The notes under the pieces were generated by a model. That model had not been told where the DNA came from. It searched no databases and was given only the letters and a program-made list of their open reading frames with translations. Below are positions 50,328-59,706 of a stretch of 64,000 bases of DNA, one piece after another. The position numbers were made by a program, and so were the translations under genes. Position 1 is the first letter of the stretch. Every line of letters begins with the position of its first letter. This DNA is from Methylocella tundrae (lineage in GTDB: Bacteria > Pseudomonadota > Alphaproteobacteria > Rhizobiales > Beijerinckiaceae), in contig NZ_CABFMQ020000153.1 in NCBI RefSeq assembly GCF_901905185.1, forward strand, positions 93,650 through 157,649, in the 5' to 3' direction.

Positions 50328-50858
50328 TCACTCGATCTTTTCGTTAGGATAGACGCCCCAGAGATTCGACTGCTGGATATATCCCTTGAAGCCGTCGCCC
50401 CACACCCGGCACCAGGCGCCATCGCAGCTGCGCACATTTGCAATGACGTTCGGCTGCAAAATCGCGGCTGTGGCCGATTGCGTGCTGGGTTTGTCATAAA
50501 GCGTTGAGTCGACGCCTTTTTTCCACGGCGTGACGAGAGCGGTGCGGCGTCCCGACAGCAGCGAATGGAGCACCCAGCCCTCCGTGCCTTCGGAATCGCG
50601 GACCTTGCGCCAGATTTCAAATTCGGCCGTGATCTCAACGGGAAGCCCGGCGCGCAAAAAGACCCAGATTGTCCGATGATCTTTCGAGGGACCTTCGTGG
50701 AGGTTCACGCGATCCGATTTAAGACTGACATAGCGCGGCACGGGCAGGCCGCTGGCTGAACCGGTCTGATCGGAGAGGGCGGGGCTCGCGGCGAGGCTCC
50801 AGCCGAGCGCGGCCGCGGACAGGGCCATGAGGCCGGTCAAAAAGCGTTTCGCCCTCAC
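50328..50858 (-). CDS. Exported SH3-domain protein
   Basis: A 176-residue precursor. A signal peptide (FLTGLMALSAAALGWSLAAS) precedes two bacterial SH3-like domains: VPRYVSLKSDRVNLHEGPSK with GTEGWVLHSLLSGRRTALVT, and TLYDKPSTQSATAAILQPNV with GYIQQSNLWGVYPNE. Such domains bind peptidoglycan stem peptides. I chose a GTG at 50858 because the signal peptide begins there; an ATG at 50960 would add 34 residues that spoil it. Located upstream of no partner gene; the role in the envelope is inferred. Confidence 0.82.
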   Translation of the reverse strand: MRAKRFLTGLMALSAAALGWSLAASPALSDQTGSASGLPVPRYVSLKSDRVNLHEGPSKDHRTIWVFLRAGLPVEITAEFEIWRKVRDSEGTEGWVLHSLLSGRRTALVTPWKKGVDSTLYDKPSTQSATAAILQPNVIANVRSCDGAWCRVWGDGFKGYIQQSNLWGVYPNEKIE

Positions 50859-51152
50859 TGCGCCCAATCTTCCATTCTGTCCTGGTCCCTTGCAAACGCG
50901 CGAGCCGCTGCGGCGCGAACAGCTTCCCGCAAGACTGGCGAGCGTTCTTGTCTTTGACATGTCATCTGCTACGAAGACCCTGGCTTTGAGGCAAGCAGCC
51001 AAATGGAGCTTGTTTTTGTGCCGGTCGCGGTTAAAGCCGGGTGAAGAGGGGATGCTTTTCACCGCCCGCCCCCGCTGAACGGCGGGCCGGCGGCTCGCGA
51101 TTGCCGCAGTTTGTGTCGAAAAGCGCATGGTTTCGGGAGGACAGGAAAGAGG

Positions 51153-52148
51153 ATGGCCCGAAAAAAACCGCTCGTCATCGTCACGCGCAAATTGCCGGAC
51201 GTCGTGGAAACGCGCATGTGCGAGCTTTTTGACGCAAGACTCAATCTTGACGACAAGCCGATGTCGCGTAGCGAACTCGCCGCGGCCCTGGCGACCGCCG
51301 ACGTGCTCGTCCCGACCGTCACAGACCGCATCGACGTCGAACTCATCGGGCTTGCCGGCGAGCAAATGAAATTGATCGCCAATTTCGGCAATGGCGTGGA
51401 CAATATCGACGTCGCCGCCGCCGCCGACCGGGGCATCACGATCACCAACACGCCTGGCGTCCTGACCGAGGACACCGCCGACATGACGATGGCATTGATT
51501 CTTGCCGTCGCGCGCCGGATCGTCGAAGGCGCGAAGCTGATCCCTTCCGGCGAATGGATCGGATGGTCGCCGACCTGGATGCTGGGGCGCAGGATCACCG
51601 GCAAAAGGCTCGGCATCGTGGGCATGGGCCGCATCGGCCAGGCGCTCGCGCGCCGCGCCAAAGCTTTCGGCCTGCAGATCCATTACCACAACCGCCGCCA
51701 TGTCGCCTCCGCGATCGAGGAGGCGCTCGAGGCGACCTACTGGGAATCGCTGGACCAGATGCTCGCGCGCATGGACATCGTCTCGGTCAATTGCCCGCAT
51801 ACGCCGGCGACCTATCATCTGCTTTCGGCGCGGCGGCTGAAATATCTGCGCCCGCACGCCATCGTGGTCAATACGGCGCGCGGCGAGATCATTGACGAGG
51901 CGGCCCTGACCAAGATGCTGGAGACGGGCGAACTCGGCGGCGCCGGGCTCGACGTGTTCGAACATGAGCCGGCGGTGTCGAAAAAGCTGATCCGGCTCGC
52001 GGAAGCGGGGAAGGTGACCTTATTGCCGCATATGGGGTCGGCGACGACGGAGGGGCGCATCGACATGGGCGAAAAGGTCATCGTCAATGTCAAGATGTTC
52101 ATGGACGGCCATCGCCCGCCCGACCGCGTGCTGCCCTCCATGCTGTAA
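51153..52148 (+). CDS. D-isomer-specific 2-hydroxyacid dehydrogenase, glyoxylate reductase-like
   Basis: A 331-residue enzyme. The NAD(P) site is KRLGIVGMGRIGQALARRAK, followed at the end of the second strand by HYHNRRH, whose Arg-Arg suggests NADPH. The catalytic Arg lies in VNTARGEIIDEAALTKMLET, Glu in LDVFEHEPAVSKKLI, and His in LLPHMGSATTEGR. It resembles glyoxylate/hydroxypyruvate reductases of Rhizobiales. The start at 51153 follows GAAAGAGG. It may balance glyoxylate made by isocitrate lyase, but the two genes are 20 kb apart. Confidence 0.9.
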   Translation: MARKKPLVIVTRKLPDVVETRMCELFDARLNLDDKPMSRSELAAALATADVLVPTVTDRIDVELIGLAGEQMKLIANFGNGVDNIDVAAAADRGITITNTPGVLTEDTADMTMALILAVARRIVEGAKLIPSGEWIGWSPTWMLGRRITGKRLGIVGMGRIGQALARRAKAFGLQIHYHNRRHVASAIEEALEATYWESLDQMLARMDIVSVNCPHTPATYHLLSARRLKYLRPHAIVVNTARGEIIDEAALTKMLETGELGGAGLDVFEHEPAVSKKLIRLAEAGKVTLLPHMGSATTEGRIDMGEKVIVNVKMFMDGHRPPDRVLPSML

Positions 52149-52162
52149 GGGGGTCTGGGGCG

Positions 52163-52810
52163 TTATTCAGCCCTGGCCACTGCGGGCATGCTGTCGGTGC
52201 GCTGATCCCGCGCCGCGTGGCGCATAATTTCGGCCCCACCGCTGAGGCCAAGCAGGGCCATGATCGAGGCCACGATAATGTCGGGCCAGCCCGCTCCGGC
52301 CCCAAACACGCCTGCGGCCGCGAGGAGGACCGCAGCGTTGCCGATCACATCGTTTCGTGAGCAGATCCAGACCGAGCGCATGTTCGAGTCGCCGGTCCTG
52401 AAGCGATAGAGCAGCAGGGCGACGAATCCATTGGCGGCGATCGCCATAAGTCCAATGGCGCCCATGACTTCCGCCTCGGGAACTGCATGGAACAGAGCGT
52501 GCCAAACCGTGATCGCGATCACCCAGAGGCTGAACGCCATAAGCGTCGCCCCCTTGGCGAAGGCGGCGCGCGCCCGCCAAGTGAGGGCGAGGCCGGACAC
52601 CATCAGGCTGATCGCGCAATTTGCCGAATCGCCTATAAAGTCGAGCGCGTCGGCCTGTAACGAAGCTGAATCAGCGGCGACGCCGGCGGCAATCTCGATC
52701 GAAAACATGGCGAGGTTGATCGTGAGCGCGATCCAGAGCGCTCGACGCCACTGCGGAGCGCCAGTCGTCTTGGCCGGTGCGCAATGCTCATTGTGGCAGC
52801 AGCCAGTCAT
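52163..52810 (-). CDS. Cation diffusion facilitator family heavy-metal exporter
   Basis: A 215-residue CDF-type protein. The N-terminus MTGCCHNEHCAPAKTTGAPQ is Cys/His-rich and likely binds metal. Six helices follow, with the binding motif SASLQADALDFIGDSANCAI (DxxxD in helix 2) and SRNDVIGNAAVLLAAAGVFG (NxxxD variant in helix 5). The usual cytoplasmic C-terminal domain is absent, so this is a short CDF. Expressed from a MerR-type promoter shared with the divergent regulator, it probably exports Zn, Cd or Co. The start at 52810 follows AAGGCGAG. Confidence 0.85.
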   Translation of the reverse strand: MTGCCHNEHCAPAKTTGAPQWRRALWIALTINLAMFSIEIAAGVAADSASLQADALDFIGDSANCAISLMVSGLALTWRARAAFAKGATLMAFSLWVIAITVWHALFHAVPEAEVMGAIGLMAIAANGFVALLLYRFRTGDSNMRSVWICSRNDVIGNAAVLLAAAGVFGAGAGWPDIIVASIMALLGLSGGAEIMRHAARDQRTDSMPAVARAE

Positions 52811-52838
52811 ATCGGTCTCGCCTTTGTTAGGTGAGCGC

Positions 52839-52871
52839 CTTATATGCACCCTGTAGTCACTACAGGGTCAA
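52839..52871 (-). promoter_or_regulatory. MerR-type promoter with perfect operator palindrome
   Basis: On the minus strand TTGACC (52871-52866) and a -10 of TATAAG (52844-52839), or a frame one or two bases earlier, are held 19-21 bp apart. The spacer is filled by the perfect palindrome with arms ACCCTGTAGT and ACTACAGGGT around one C (52848-52868). Stretched spacers are the mark of MerR-controlled promoters, and the arms match CadR/PbrR-type operators from memory. Confidence 0.8.
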
Positions 52872-52875
52872 CAGC

Positions 52876-53277
52876 ATGGACGAACGACTGACTATCGGAA
52901 CCTTGGCGCGACAGACGGGCGTGAAGGTTGAGACCATCCGCTACTATGAACGAATTGGGCTGCTACCGCCGCCAGCCAGAACGGTCGACGGCAATTACCG
53001 AAGCTACTCTGCCGCTGAGTTGAATCGCCTCAGCTTCGTCCGCCGCGCCAGGGACCTCGGATTCACCCTTGATCAGATACGCGCCTTGCTCGATCTAGCC
53101 GGCCAACACGATCACGATTGCGCCGACGTAGACGCCATCGCGCGGGAGCATCTGGATAAGGTGGAGCGAAAGATCGCCGACCTGACAGCGCTTCGCCATC
53201 AGCTGCGTGAGCTGATCGGAAGCTGCAGCCGGGGCGTTGTCGCAGATTGCCGGATCATCGACGCACTATCGCCGTGA
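52876..53277 (+). CDS. MerR-family heavy-metal regulator
   Basis: A 133-residue regulator: LTIGTLARQTGVKVETIRYY and ERIGLLPPPARTVDGNYRSY form the DNA-binding part, and a dimer helix follows (HLDKVERKIADLTALRHQLR). Metal ligands are probably the Cys in DCADVD, the CSRG loop and CRIIDAL near the end, as in ZntR/CadR/CueR relatives. It should activate the divergent exporter gene when metal is bound. The ATG at 52876 lies 8 bp after the operator palindrome, so it also represses itself. The metal cannot be fixed from sequence alone. Confidence 0.88.
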   Translation: MDERLTIGTLARQTGVKVETIRYYERIGLLPPPARTVDGNYRSYSAAELNRLSFVRRARDLGFTLDQIRALLDLAGQHDHDCADVDAIAREHLDKVERKIADLTALRHQLRELIGSCSRGVVADCRIIDALSP

Positions 53278-53327
53278 ATACCATTCAAGGGAACGCCCGA
53301 TCACCGAAAACGGGGCAGCGTCCGGCT

Positions 53328-53903
53328 TCAGCCCTTCGGGCCGCCGCGCGAGACGCCGACCTTGGCCGGACGCAGCACGCGCTCGCCAATGACATAGCCC
53401 GGCTCGATCACCTGAACGACCGTGCCGGTCGGCACGCTCTCGTCTGGCTGCTCGAACAGCGCCTCGTGCAGATTAGGGTCGAATTTCTGCCCCTGCGGGT
53501 CGAGTTTTTTCACGCCATAACGCTCAAGCCTTGACGCGAAATCGCGGTCAGTCAGCTCAAGCCCTTCGATCAGGCTTTTGACGGCGGGCTCCGCCTTCGC
53601 CCGCACCTCCGCCGGCACATTGGCGATGGCGCGATGCAGATTGTCGGCGAAGGTCAGCATGTCCCGCGCAAAGGACGTAACGCCATAGGTTTTGGCGTCG
53701 GCGACTTCCTTTTCGGTGCGCCGGCGCAAATTCTCCATATCGGCGAGCGTGCGCAGAAGCTTGTCTTTCAACCCGGTATTTTCGAGCTGAAGATTTTCGA
53801 GCACGACAAAGGGATCCGGCTCGCCCGCTGGCTTTTGCGCAGATTCACTCACCGCCGCATTGACGTCGTCCGGATCGTTTTGCGTGTTCTCTATATCGTT
53901 CAT
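53328..53903 (-). CDS. grpE: Nucleotide exchange factor GrpE
   Basis: A 191-residue protein: acidic N-terminus, long coiled-coil (LKDKLLRTLADMENLRRRTE, KEVADAKTYGVTSFARDMLT) and the beta domain with GVKKLDPQGQKFDPNLHEAL, TGTVVQVIEPGYVIGERVLR and PAKVGVSRG. It releases ADP from DnaK. The partner genes dnaK/dnaJ and hrcA are not in the window. A heat-shock promoter could not be seen clearly in the 138 bp upstream. Confidence 0.95.
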   Translation of the reverse strand: MNDIENTQNDPDDVNAAVSESAQKPAGEPDPFVVLENLQLENTGLKDKLLRTLADMENLRRRTEKEVADAKTYGVTSFARDMLTFADNLHRAIANVPAEVRAKAEPAVKSLIEGLELTDRDFASRLERYGVKKLDPQGQKFDPNLHEALFEQPDESVPTGTVVQVIEPGYVIGERVLRPAKVGVSRGGPKG

Positions 53904-54041
53904 GGGTCAATCTGCTGAAGGTAAAGACAGGCTGGATATCAGTTTTCCAGCGGTAAAAATCAAGCTTTTCGAAAAAGCCAAAAAATCATTGGCTCCAGAA
54001 AACCCCCGCCCAACTGCCGAGCTTGAGCTTAAGATGCGCGG

Positions 54042-56855
54042 TCAGCGTTTGCCGGCTTTGGGCGCAAGCTCCTCCTTCTGCGGCTCGAAAACCTTCAGGA
54101 TCGAGCGGCGAATCGAGTCCTGCTGCCCGGCGCTCGCGATCTTCTCGCCATTGAGGTCGGTCACATAGAACACGTCGGCGGCTCTTTCGCCAAATGTCGC
54201 GATATGGGCGGAGCTGATGTTGAGATCGAGCCCGGACAGAGCCGTGGTCAGATCGAACAGAAGGCCCGGCCGGTCGAGGCCGGAAACTTCGACGACGGTC
54301 AGCCGGGCCGACAGCGTATTGTCGATCGTGACCTCTGGATGAACCCGGAACGTCTTCTGGCGGGCGCCTGGCTGGCCGCCGCCGCGCGCCGCCACCATCT
54401 CTTTGAGCTCGATATCGCCGGCCAGCGCCTTTTCGACCGCGTAAGCGATGCGGCTCGCGCGCCGCAGTTCGTCTTCATCGTAATCGAAGGCGCGCGACAC
54501 CACGATCGTGTCGAGCGCCATGCCGTCGGTGGTCGTGAACACCTGCGCGTCGACGATATTCGCCGAAGAGGCGGCGCAGGCCCCGGCGATGACGGACAGG
54601 AGCTTTGGATGATCCGGCGCGATGACGGTGAGTTCGGTCACGCCGCGCGACGGATCGATGACGATATGCGTCACCGGGGCCGGCATCTCGACCTCGGTCA
54701 TATTCAGCAATTTGGCGTGGAGGATCTGCTGCTCGAGATCGGCCTTGAGCCAATAGGCTTGCGGATGACGCTCCGCGTAGGCGACGAAATCGAGGTCCGT
54801 CCAGTTCGGCAGACCGCGGCGCAGCTCGAGCTGGGCCTGAGCGACGCGGCGGCGGCGGTCAATGGTCGAATGGCCGCCGGCGAGCACCATCTCGGTTTCC
54901 CAGTACAGCGTGCGCAGCAGCTCGGCCTTCCAATGGTTCCAGACGCCGGGCCCGACTGCGCGAATGTCGCACACCGTCAGGATGAACAGCATTTTCAGCC
55001 GCTCCAGCGTCTGCACTTTCTGCGCGAAAGTGGCGACCGTCTGGCGGTCGCCGAGATCACGCCGCTGCGCCGTATCCGACATGACGAGATGGTTCTCGAT
55101 AAGCCAGGCGACGGTTTCGGTCTCCGCGTCGCTAAGGCCGAGGCGCGGACACACGACGCGCGCGACTTTTGCGCCAGCGGTCGAATGATCTTCAAGCCGG
55201 CCCTTGGCGACGTCATGCAGGAAAAGCGCGACAACCAGCGCGGTGCGATTGCTGATCGACAGCAAGATCTCGCTCGCGAGCGGATGTTCGCCGGAAAATC
55301 GCTGCTGCTCCAGATCCGCGAGATTGCCGACCGCGCGCAGAAGATGCTCGTCGACCGTATAGTGATGATACATGTTGAACTGCATCAACGCGACGATCTT
55401 GCCGAACTCCGGCACGAAACGGCCGAGGACGCCGGCTTCATTCATCAGCCGCAGCACGATCTCAGGCGTATTGCGGGACGTCAGCACATCGAGAAACAGC
55501 CTGTTGGCTTCGGGGTCGGCGCGCAACTTCGCGTCGATGCGCTTCAACGACCTGGTGACGAGCCGCGTGGCGTCGGGGTGGATCGCAAGCCCGTTGCGGT
55601 CGGCGACCCAGAAAAGCTTGACGAGATTGACAGGATTAGCGTCGAACGCATCCTCCGCAGCAACGGTCACGCGGCCGCTTTCAATGGCGAAATCGCCGGC
55701 GGTAATGGCGGTCGGCGTCGGCAGGAAGGGGCCGAAGCGGTCCAGCATGGCGTGCGGCTTTGCCTGCTTTTCCTCGAGCGCGGCGCAGACGATGGCGGTG
55801 AGATCGCCGACTTCCTTGGCGACCAGAAAATAATGCTTCATGAAGCGTTCGACGCTGGCGAGGCCGCCGCGCGTCGAATAGCCGAGCTGCGCCGCGATCT
55901 CGCGCTGATGGTCGAAAGTCAGCCTCTCCTCGGCGCGGCCGGTCAGGAAATGGAGATGGCAGCGCACGCGCCAGAGGAATTCCTCGCATCGGACAAAGAG
56001 CCTGTATTCGGCGCGCGAAAACAGGCCGGCGGCGACGAGCTCGGCGGGCTCGCGCACTTCGTAGACGTATTTGCCAATCCAGAACAGGGTGTTGAGGTCG
56101 CGAAGTCCGCCTTTGCCGTCCTTGACCTGCGGCTCGACGAGATAACGCGAGCGGCCGGCCTTGGCGATGCGGGCGTCGCGCTCGGCGAGCTTGGCGGCGA
56201 CGAATTCGGCCGCCGTCCCATGCACGATTTCGCGCTCGAAACGCGTGCGCATGGCTTCGAAACGCGCGGCGTCGCCGAGCAGGAAACGCGCTTCGAGGAG
56301 GGCTGTGCGCACCGTGAAATCGCCACGCGCCTCGCTGAGGCACTCCTCGATGGTGCGGGTGGAATGACCGACCTTCTGGCCGAGGTCCCACAAAATATAG
56401 AGAATCGACTGAATAATGTTCTGCGTGCGCGCGGAAGCTCCTTCCGGCAGCAGAAAAAGGAGATCGATGTCGGACCCCGGCGCGAGGGTTGCGCGGCCGT
56501 AGCCGCCGACTGCGGCGATGGCGCAAGGGGGCTCCGTCTCCTGGCCCCGCGCCGGATGCACATAGGTCAGCACATAATGATAGATGGATTCGATCAATTC
56601 GTCTTCGATAAAGGCGAGTTGCCCCGCGCAGACGAGCCCGCTGCCCTTGGCTTCGAGCGCCCGCCGCGCGTGCTGCCGGCCATGGTCGAGGGCCTCGCGC
56701 AAAATCGCCAGAACCTGCGGCCGCCTCGCCTCGCCCGCCGCCTCGTCGGCATGCGCGGCCTTGATTTTGGCGCGCACTTTGGAGCGATCGAACAGCATCG
56801 CGGCGTTCGGAGCTGGTCCGCGCCGCGGTCGCGTGGGGGACATGGATTCGAGCAT
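54042..56855 (-). CDS. glnD: Bifunctional PII uridylyltransferase/uridylyl-removing enzyme
   Basis: A 937-residue nitrogen sensor. The nucleotidyltransferase domain has AVGGYGRATLAPGSDIDLLF, the HD domain has VVALFLHDVAKGRLEDHSTA, and two ACT domains lie near the C-terminus (TELTVIAPDHPKLLSVIAGA and LTVVEVSGLDRPGLLFDLTT) where glutamine binds. It modifies PII proteins according to glutamine level. It lies 5 bp downstream of gshB in the same operon. Starts at 56864 (TTG) or 56843 (ATG) are also possible. Confidence 0.95.
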   Translation of the reverse strand: MLESMSPTRPRRGPAPNAAMLFDRSKVRAKIKAAHADEAAGEARRPQVLAILREALDHGRQHARRALEAKGSGLVCAGQLAFIEDELIESIYHYVLTYVHPARGQETEPPCAIAAVGGYGRATLAPGSDIDLLFLLPEGASARTQNIIQSILYILWDLGQKVGHSTRTIEECLSEARGDFTVRTALLEARFLLGDAARFEAMRTRFEREIVHGTAAEFVAAKLAERDARIAKAGRSRYLVEPQVKDGKGGLRDLNTLFWIGKYVYEVREPAELVAAGLFSRAEYRLFVRCEEFLWRVRCHLHFLTGRAEERLTFDHQREIAAQLGYSTRGGLASVERFMKHYFLVAKEVGDLTAIVCAALEEKQAKPHAMLDRFGPFLPTPTAITAGDFAIESGRVTVAAEDAFDANPVNLVKLFWVADRNGLAIHPDATRLVTRSLKRIDAKLRADPEANRLFLDVLTSRNTPEIVLRLMNEAGVLGRFVPEFGKIVALMQFNMYHHYTVDEHLLRAVGNLADLEQQRFSGEHPLASEILLSISNRTALVVALFLHDVAKGRLEDHSTAGAKVARVVCPRLGLSDAETETVAWLIENHLVMSDTAQRRDLGDRQTVATFAQKVQTLERLKMLFILTVCDIRAVGPGVWNHWKAELLRTLYWETEMVLAGGHSTIDRRRRVAQAQLELRRGLPNWTDLDFVAYAERHPQAYWLKADLEQQILHAKLLNMTEVEMPAPVTHIVIDPSRGVTELTVIAPDHPKLLSVIAGACAASSANIVDAQVFTTTDGMALDTIVVSRAFDYDEDELRRASRIAYAVEKALAGDIELKEMVAARGGGQPGARQKTFRVHPEVTIDNTLSARLTVVEVSGLDRPGLLFDLTTALSGLDLNISSAHIATFGERAADVFYVTDLNGEKIASAGQQDSIRRSILKVFEPQKEELAPKAGKR

Positions 56856-56860
56856 AGGCC

Positions 56861-57907
56861 TCAAAGGCTCCGATTAGGTTCTCCGGAGCGCGCCGCGCTT
56901 CGCAGCCGGTCTGGACTCCATCCCGATCGCGCATCCTCAAGAGGCGCGGCGATGTCATTGTTTCTGGCTTGCAGTCTCGCCTCAAACGCGTCCCAGGCGG
57001 CGACCGCGAGATCAGGGCCGCCGACGCGCTTGATCGCACGCACGCCTGTCGGCGAGGTGACGTTGATTTCGGTAAGATGTCCGTCGATGACGTCGATGCC
57101 GACGAGAACCAGGCCGCGCCGTTTTAGTTCCGGGCCGATCGTCGCGCAAATTTCCTTTTCGCGCGGGGTGAACTCCGTCGCGGCCGCCGCGCCGCCGCGC
57201 ACCATGTTCGATCGAATGTCGTTTTCGGCCGGCACGCGGTTCACCGCGCCAAGGGCGAGGCCGTCGATCAGAATGATGCGCTTGTCGCCGAGGCTGACCC
57301 GGGGCAGAAACCGTTGCACGACCCATGGCTCGCGAAAACTCGCCGCGAATAAATCATAAAGCGACCCGAAGTTCGGGTCCTTGCGCGCGACCTTGAACAC
57401 CGCCGCGCCGCCATGTCCGTAGAGCGGCTTCATCACGACTTCGCCATGCGTTTCGCGGAACGCCTCGATGGCTCTCTTGTCGCGGCTGATCAGCGTCGGC
57501 GGCATGAGATCCGGGAACTGCATGACGAACAGTTTTTCCGGCGCGTTTCTGACGCTGGCCGGGTCATTGACGACGAGCACATGCGCGGGCAGCAATTCGA
57601 GCAGATGCGTCGAGGTGATATACGCGAGGTCGAAGGGCGGGTCCTGGCGCAGCAGCACCACATCGGCTTCGGCGAGATCAACCGGCCTTGCCTCGCCCAA
57701 TGTGAAGTGGTCGCCGGCGACGTCGCGAACCGTGAGCGGCGCCGCTTCGGCGATGACGCGGCCCTCCGACAGCGAAAGCTTGTCCGGGGTGTAATAGATC
57801 AATCTGTGCCCACGCGCCTGCGCTTCGAGGAGGAGGGCGAACGTCGTATCGCCGGCGACGTTGATTTTTTCGATCGGGTCCATCTGGACGGCGACGGTAA
57901 GCGGCAT
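56861..57907 (-). CDS. gshB: Glutathione synthetase
   Basis: A 348-residue ATP-grasp enzyme starting MPLTVAVQMDPIEKINVAGD. Motifs include LRQDPPFDLAYITSTHLLEL, VNDPASVRNAPEKLFVMQFP, VVMKPLYGHGGAAVFKVARK and the substrate/metal region TEINVTSPTGVRAIKRVGG. It adds glycine to gamma-glutamylcysteine. The C-terminal 30 residues are variable. It is upstream of glnD (5 bp apart). The start at 57907 gives the family's N-terminus; longer frames do not. Confidence 0.94.
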   Translation of the reverse strand: MPLTVAVQMDPIEKINVAGDTTFALLLEAQARGHRLIYYTPDKLSLSEGRVIAEAAPLTVRDVAGDHFTLGEARPVDLAEADVVLLRQDPPFDLAYITSTHLLELLPAHVLVVNDPASVRNAPEKLFVMQFPDLMPPTLISRDKRAIEAFRETHGEVVMKPLYGHGGAAVFKVARKDPNFGSLYDLFAASFREPWVVQRFLPRVSLGDKRIILIDGLALGAVNRVPAENDIRSNMVRGGAAAATEFTPREKEICATIGPELKRRGLVLVGIDVIDGHLTEINVTSPTGVRAIKRVGGPDLAVAAWDAFEARLQARNNDIAAPLEDARSGWSPDRLRSAARSGEPNRSL

Positions 57908-58026
57908 GGATTTGCAACCTTCGATCCCGGACAGCGGCGCTGGCGGCTCTGCTTGCTTGCAGGCAGACACGCCTCGATACGCCAAGTCAAGCCCGCCCCG
58001 TCGGCCCGCGCTTGCCTTGTCTTTCC

Positions 58027-59403
58027 TCAGTTCATCTTCTGCGCTGGCGCGGCCGCGGCGTCGGCGCGAGACGGCTCGTCGGCGGCGGCCCGGCTTTCCT
58101 TGAGAACCATAGCGCGCTGCTTGTCGATCGCATAGCGCGCATGGGCGATGGCGACGGCAAAGGCCGAGTTCTCGCCTCCGCCCGCGTTCCTTTTGACGAA
58201 CCGGCCGACGATGCCGTTGAGCTCCGCCTCCAGCGGTTCGATCTCAGCCAGCTCTCGCGCCCGCAGCGCTCGATCCGCGAGGCCGATCAGACGATCGATC
58301 TCTGTCAGCTCCTCATTGGATTTACGTCGCCCCAGGCGGCCGATGAGAATGGCGACGAGAGATCCGATCGCGCTCAGCGCCATGCCCCCGATGTAAAAAT
58401 AGCTCTGGAACTCGTCAAAAAAACTCTGCTCGCCATTGTTGAGATAGGCGGCGACGCCAGGATGGACGGGCAGGACCGGATTTTTTTCGTCCGTATCCGG
58501 CGCCTCGATCTGAGCGGCGAGCGGGGTCACCTGCATCAGCCTTGCCTTGGCGGTGAACAGAGATTGCGCGATAGCGCCGGCGACAATGTCGAACATGGTG
58601 TTCGGCGCGACGAACCGATAGGTGACCGCCAAGGTCGACACGGTGTCGTCGGGGATGGGCGGGCGCCCCTTGAAAGCGCCGGCGGGAACGTCGATTGATT
58701 CGAAGGCGGGAAAGCGCGAATGGATGGCGTCGGCCTCGTCAATGCCAAGGATTTTCGGCGAGGCCTTCATCGACGCCCTCACGGCGCTGACGACGTCGAC
58801 GACCTCGCCCGGCCCCATCGGGCCGATGGCGAGCGCCGCCGCGATGCGCTTTTCGGCGAGCGCGGCGCCGATGCCGGCGATTGGCAGAAAGATCCGGCGA
58901 ACGCTCTGAGCGGGAATATCATAATAGCTTAAGATCGTGTCGAGGGCGTGCTCGTTGTAGGACTGCAAAAGCCCCTCGGGTATGCCGATCGTCTTGCCGG
59001 CGAGGTCGGGAATCTTCTCAATCGAGGATTTGGCGGGCGTCACGACGGCGAACACGTCGCGGCGTAAAATCGCGATCGTCGCGCCATTGCTCGGGACGCC
59101 GGCGTCGCTGCGGATGATGGCGAGATCGGTCCGGTGATCCTCGATCGCCTTGGCGCTTGCCGCGAGATCAGGGACCTCGACGAGCTGAAGCCGCACGCGG
59201 GGATGCTGCGCCGTAGTGGTCGCTGCGAAAGCGGCCATGAAGCGGTGCGCCGGACTGCCCGGATTTCCGGTCGTGACGCGCAAGATCGCATGCGGCGCGA
59301 CGAAATAATAGGCCGCCAAAGCGGCCGCAACGACGATCAGCAATCCTGCGGTCACCAGCAATGCAGGTCGCAATGAACGAATCCCCCCGGTTCTCGGCGC
59401 CAA
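58027..59403 (-). CDS. TAXI-family TRAP transporter solute-binding protein, membrane-anchored
   Basis: A 458-residue protein. One N-terminal helix (ALLVTAGLLIVVAAALAAYY) is followed by the TAXI solute-binding fold: ILRVTTGNPGSPAHRFMAAF, DLAIIRSDAGVPSNGATIAI, GKTIGIPEGLLQSYNEHALD. A second helix near residue 370 (SYFYIGGMALSAIGSLVAIL) and a cytoplasmic coiled tail come after. Two membrane anchors are unusual for a binding protein, and no TRAP permease gene is adjacent, so it may be a sensor or an orphan binding protein. Ligand unknown. Confidence 0.82.
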   Translation of the reverse strand: MAPRTGGIRSLRPALLVTAGLLIVVAAALAAYYFVAPHAILRVTTGNPGSPAHRFMAAFAATTTAQHPRVRLQLVEVPDLAASAKAIEDHRTDLAIIRSDAGVPSNGATIAILRRDVFAVVTPAKSSIEKIPDLAGKTIGIPEGLLQSYNEHALDTILSYYDIPAQSVRRIFLPIAGIGAALAEKRIAAALAIGPMGPGEVVDVVSAVRASMKASPKILGIDEADAIHSRFPAFESIDVPAGAFKGRPPIPDDTVSTLAVTYRFVAPNTMFDIVAGAIAQSLFTAKARLMQVTPLAAQIEAPDTDEKNPVLPVHPGVAAYLNNGEQSFFDEFQSYFYIGGMALSAIGSLVAILIGRLGRRKSNEELTEIDRLIGLADRALRARELAEIEPLEAELNGIVGRFVKRNAGGGENSAFAVAIAHARYAIDKQRAMVLKESRAAADEPSRADAAAAPAQKMN

Positions 59404-59706
59404 ACCAATCCATCATCCGAATAGGCGAGCCATTGTGCCCGATCATGCTTGGAAAGATCGTCATAATCCATGAAAGATTCGATTTTTCGGGCAAAAAGCG
59501 CAGTATTTTTGTGACGATCGAATAACAATCAATCAAAATCGCCCGTCGCTAGGCAGTGGTTACTCACAAGTTATTTGATCCAGACCTTGTTTCAGGCTTG
59601 CGCTTTGCAGTAGAATCCGAGGGGCCGGCGTTATCCGAGGAGGGGAGCGCCAGGCTTTAAGAACAATTTCCGCAATCGATTTTCATTTTGCCCAAGGAGA
59701 ATAATA
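59404..59706. other. Divergent region before the HdeA-like gene
   Basis: 303 bp, AT-rich, no gene. It should hold the promoters of the TAXI-type and HdeA-like genes. GATCATGCTTGGAAAGATCG near 59442 recalls the ends of the palindromic repeat but is too short to call. Confidence 0.35.

Noticed and set aside
59440..59462. Fourth copy of the palindromic repeat
   Set aside because: Only one end motif is present, with no partner arm.
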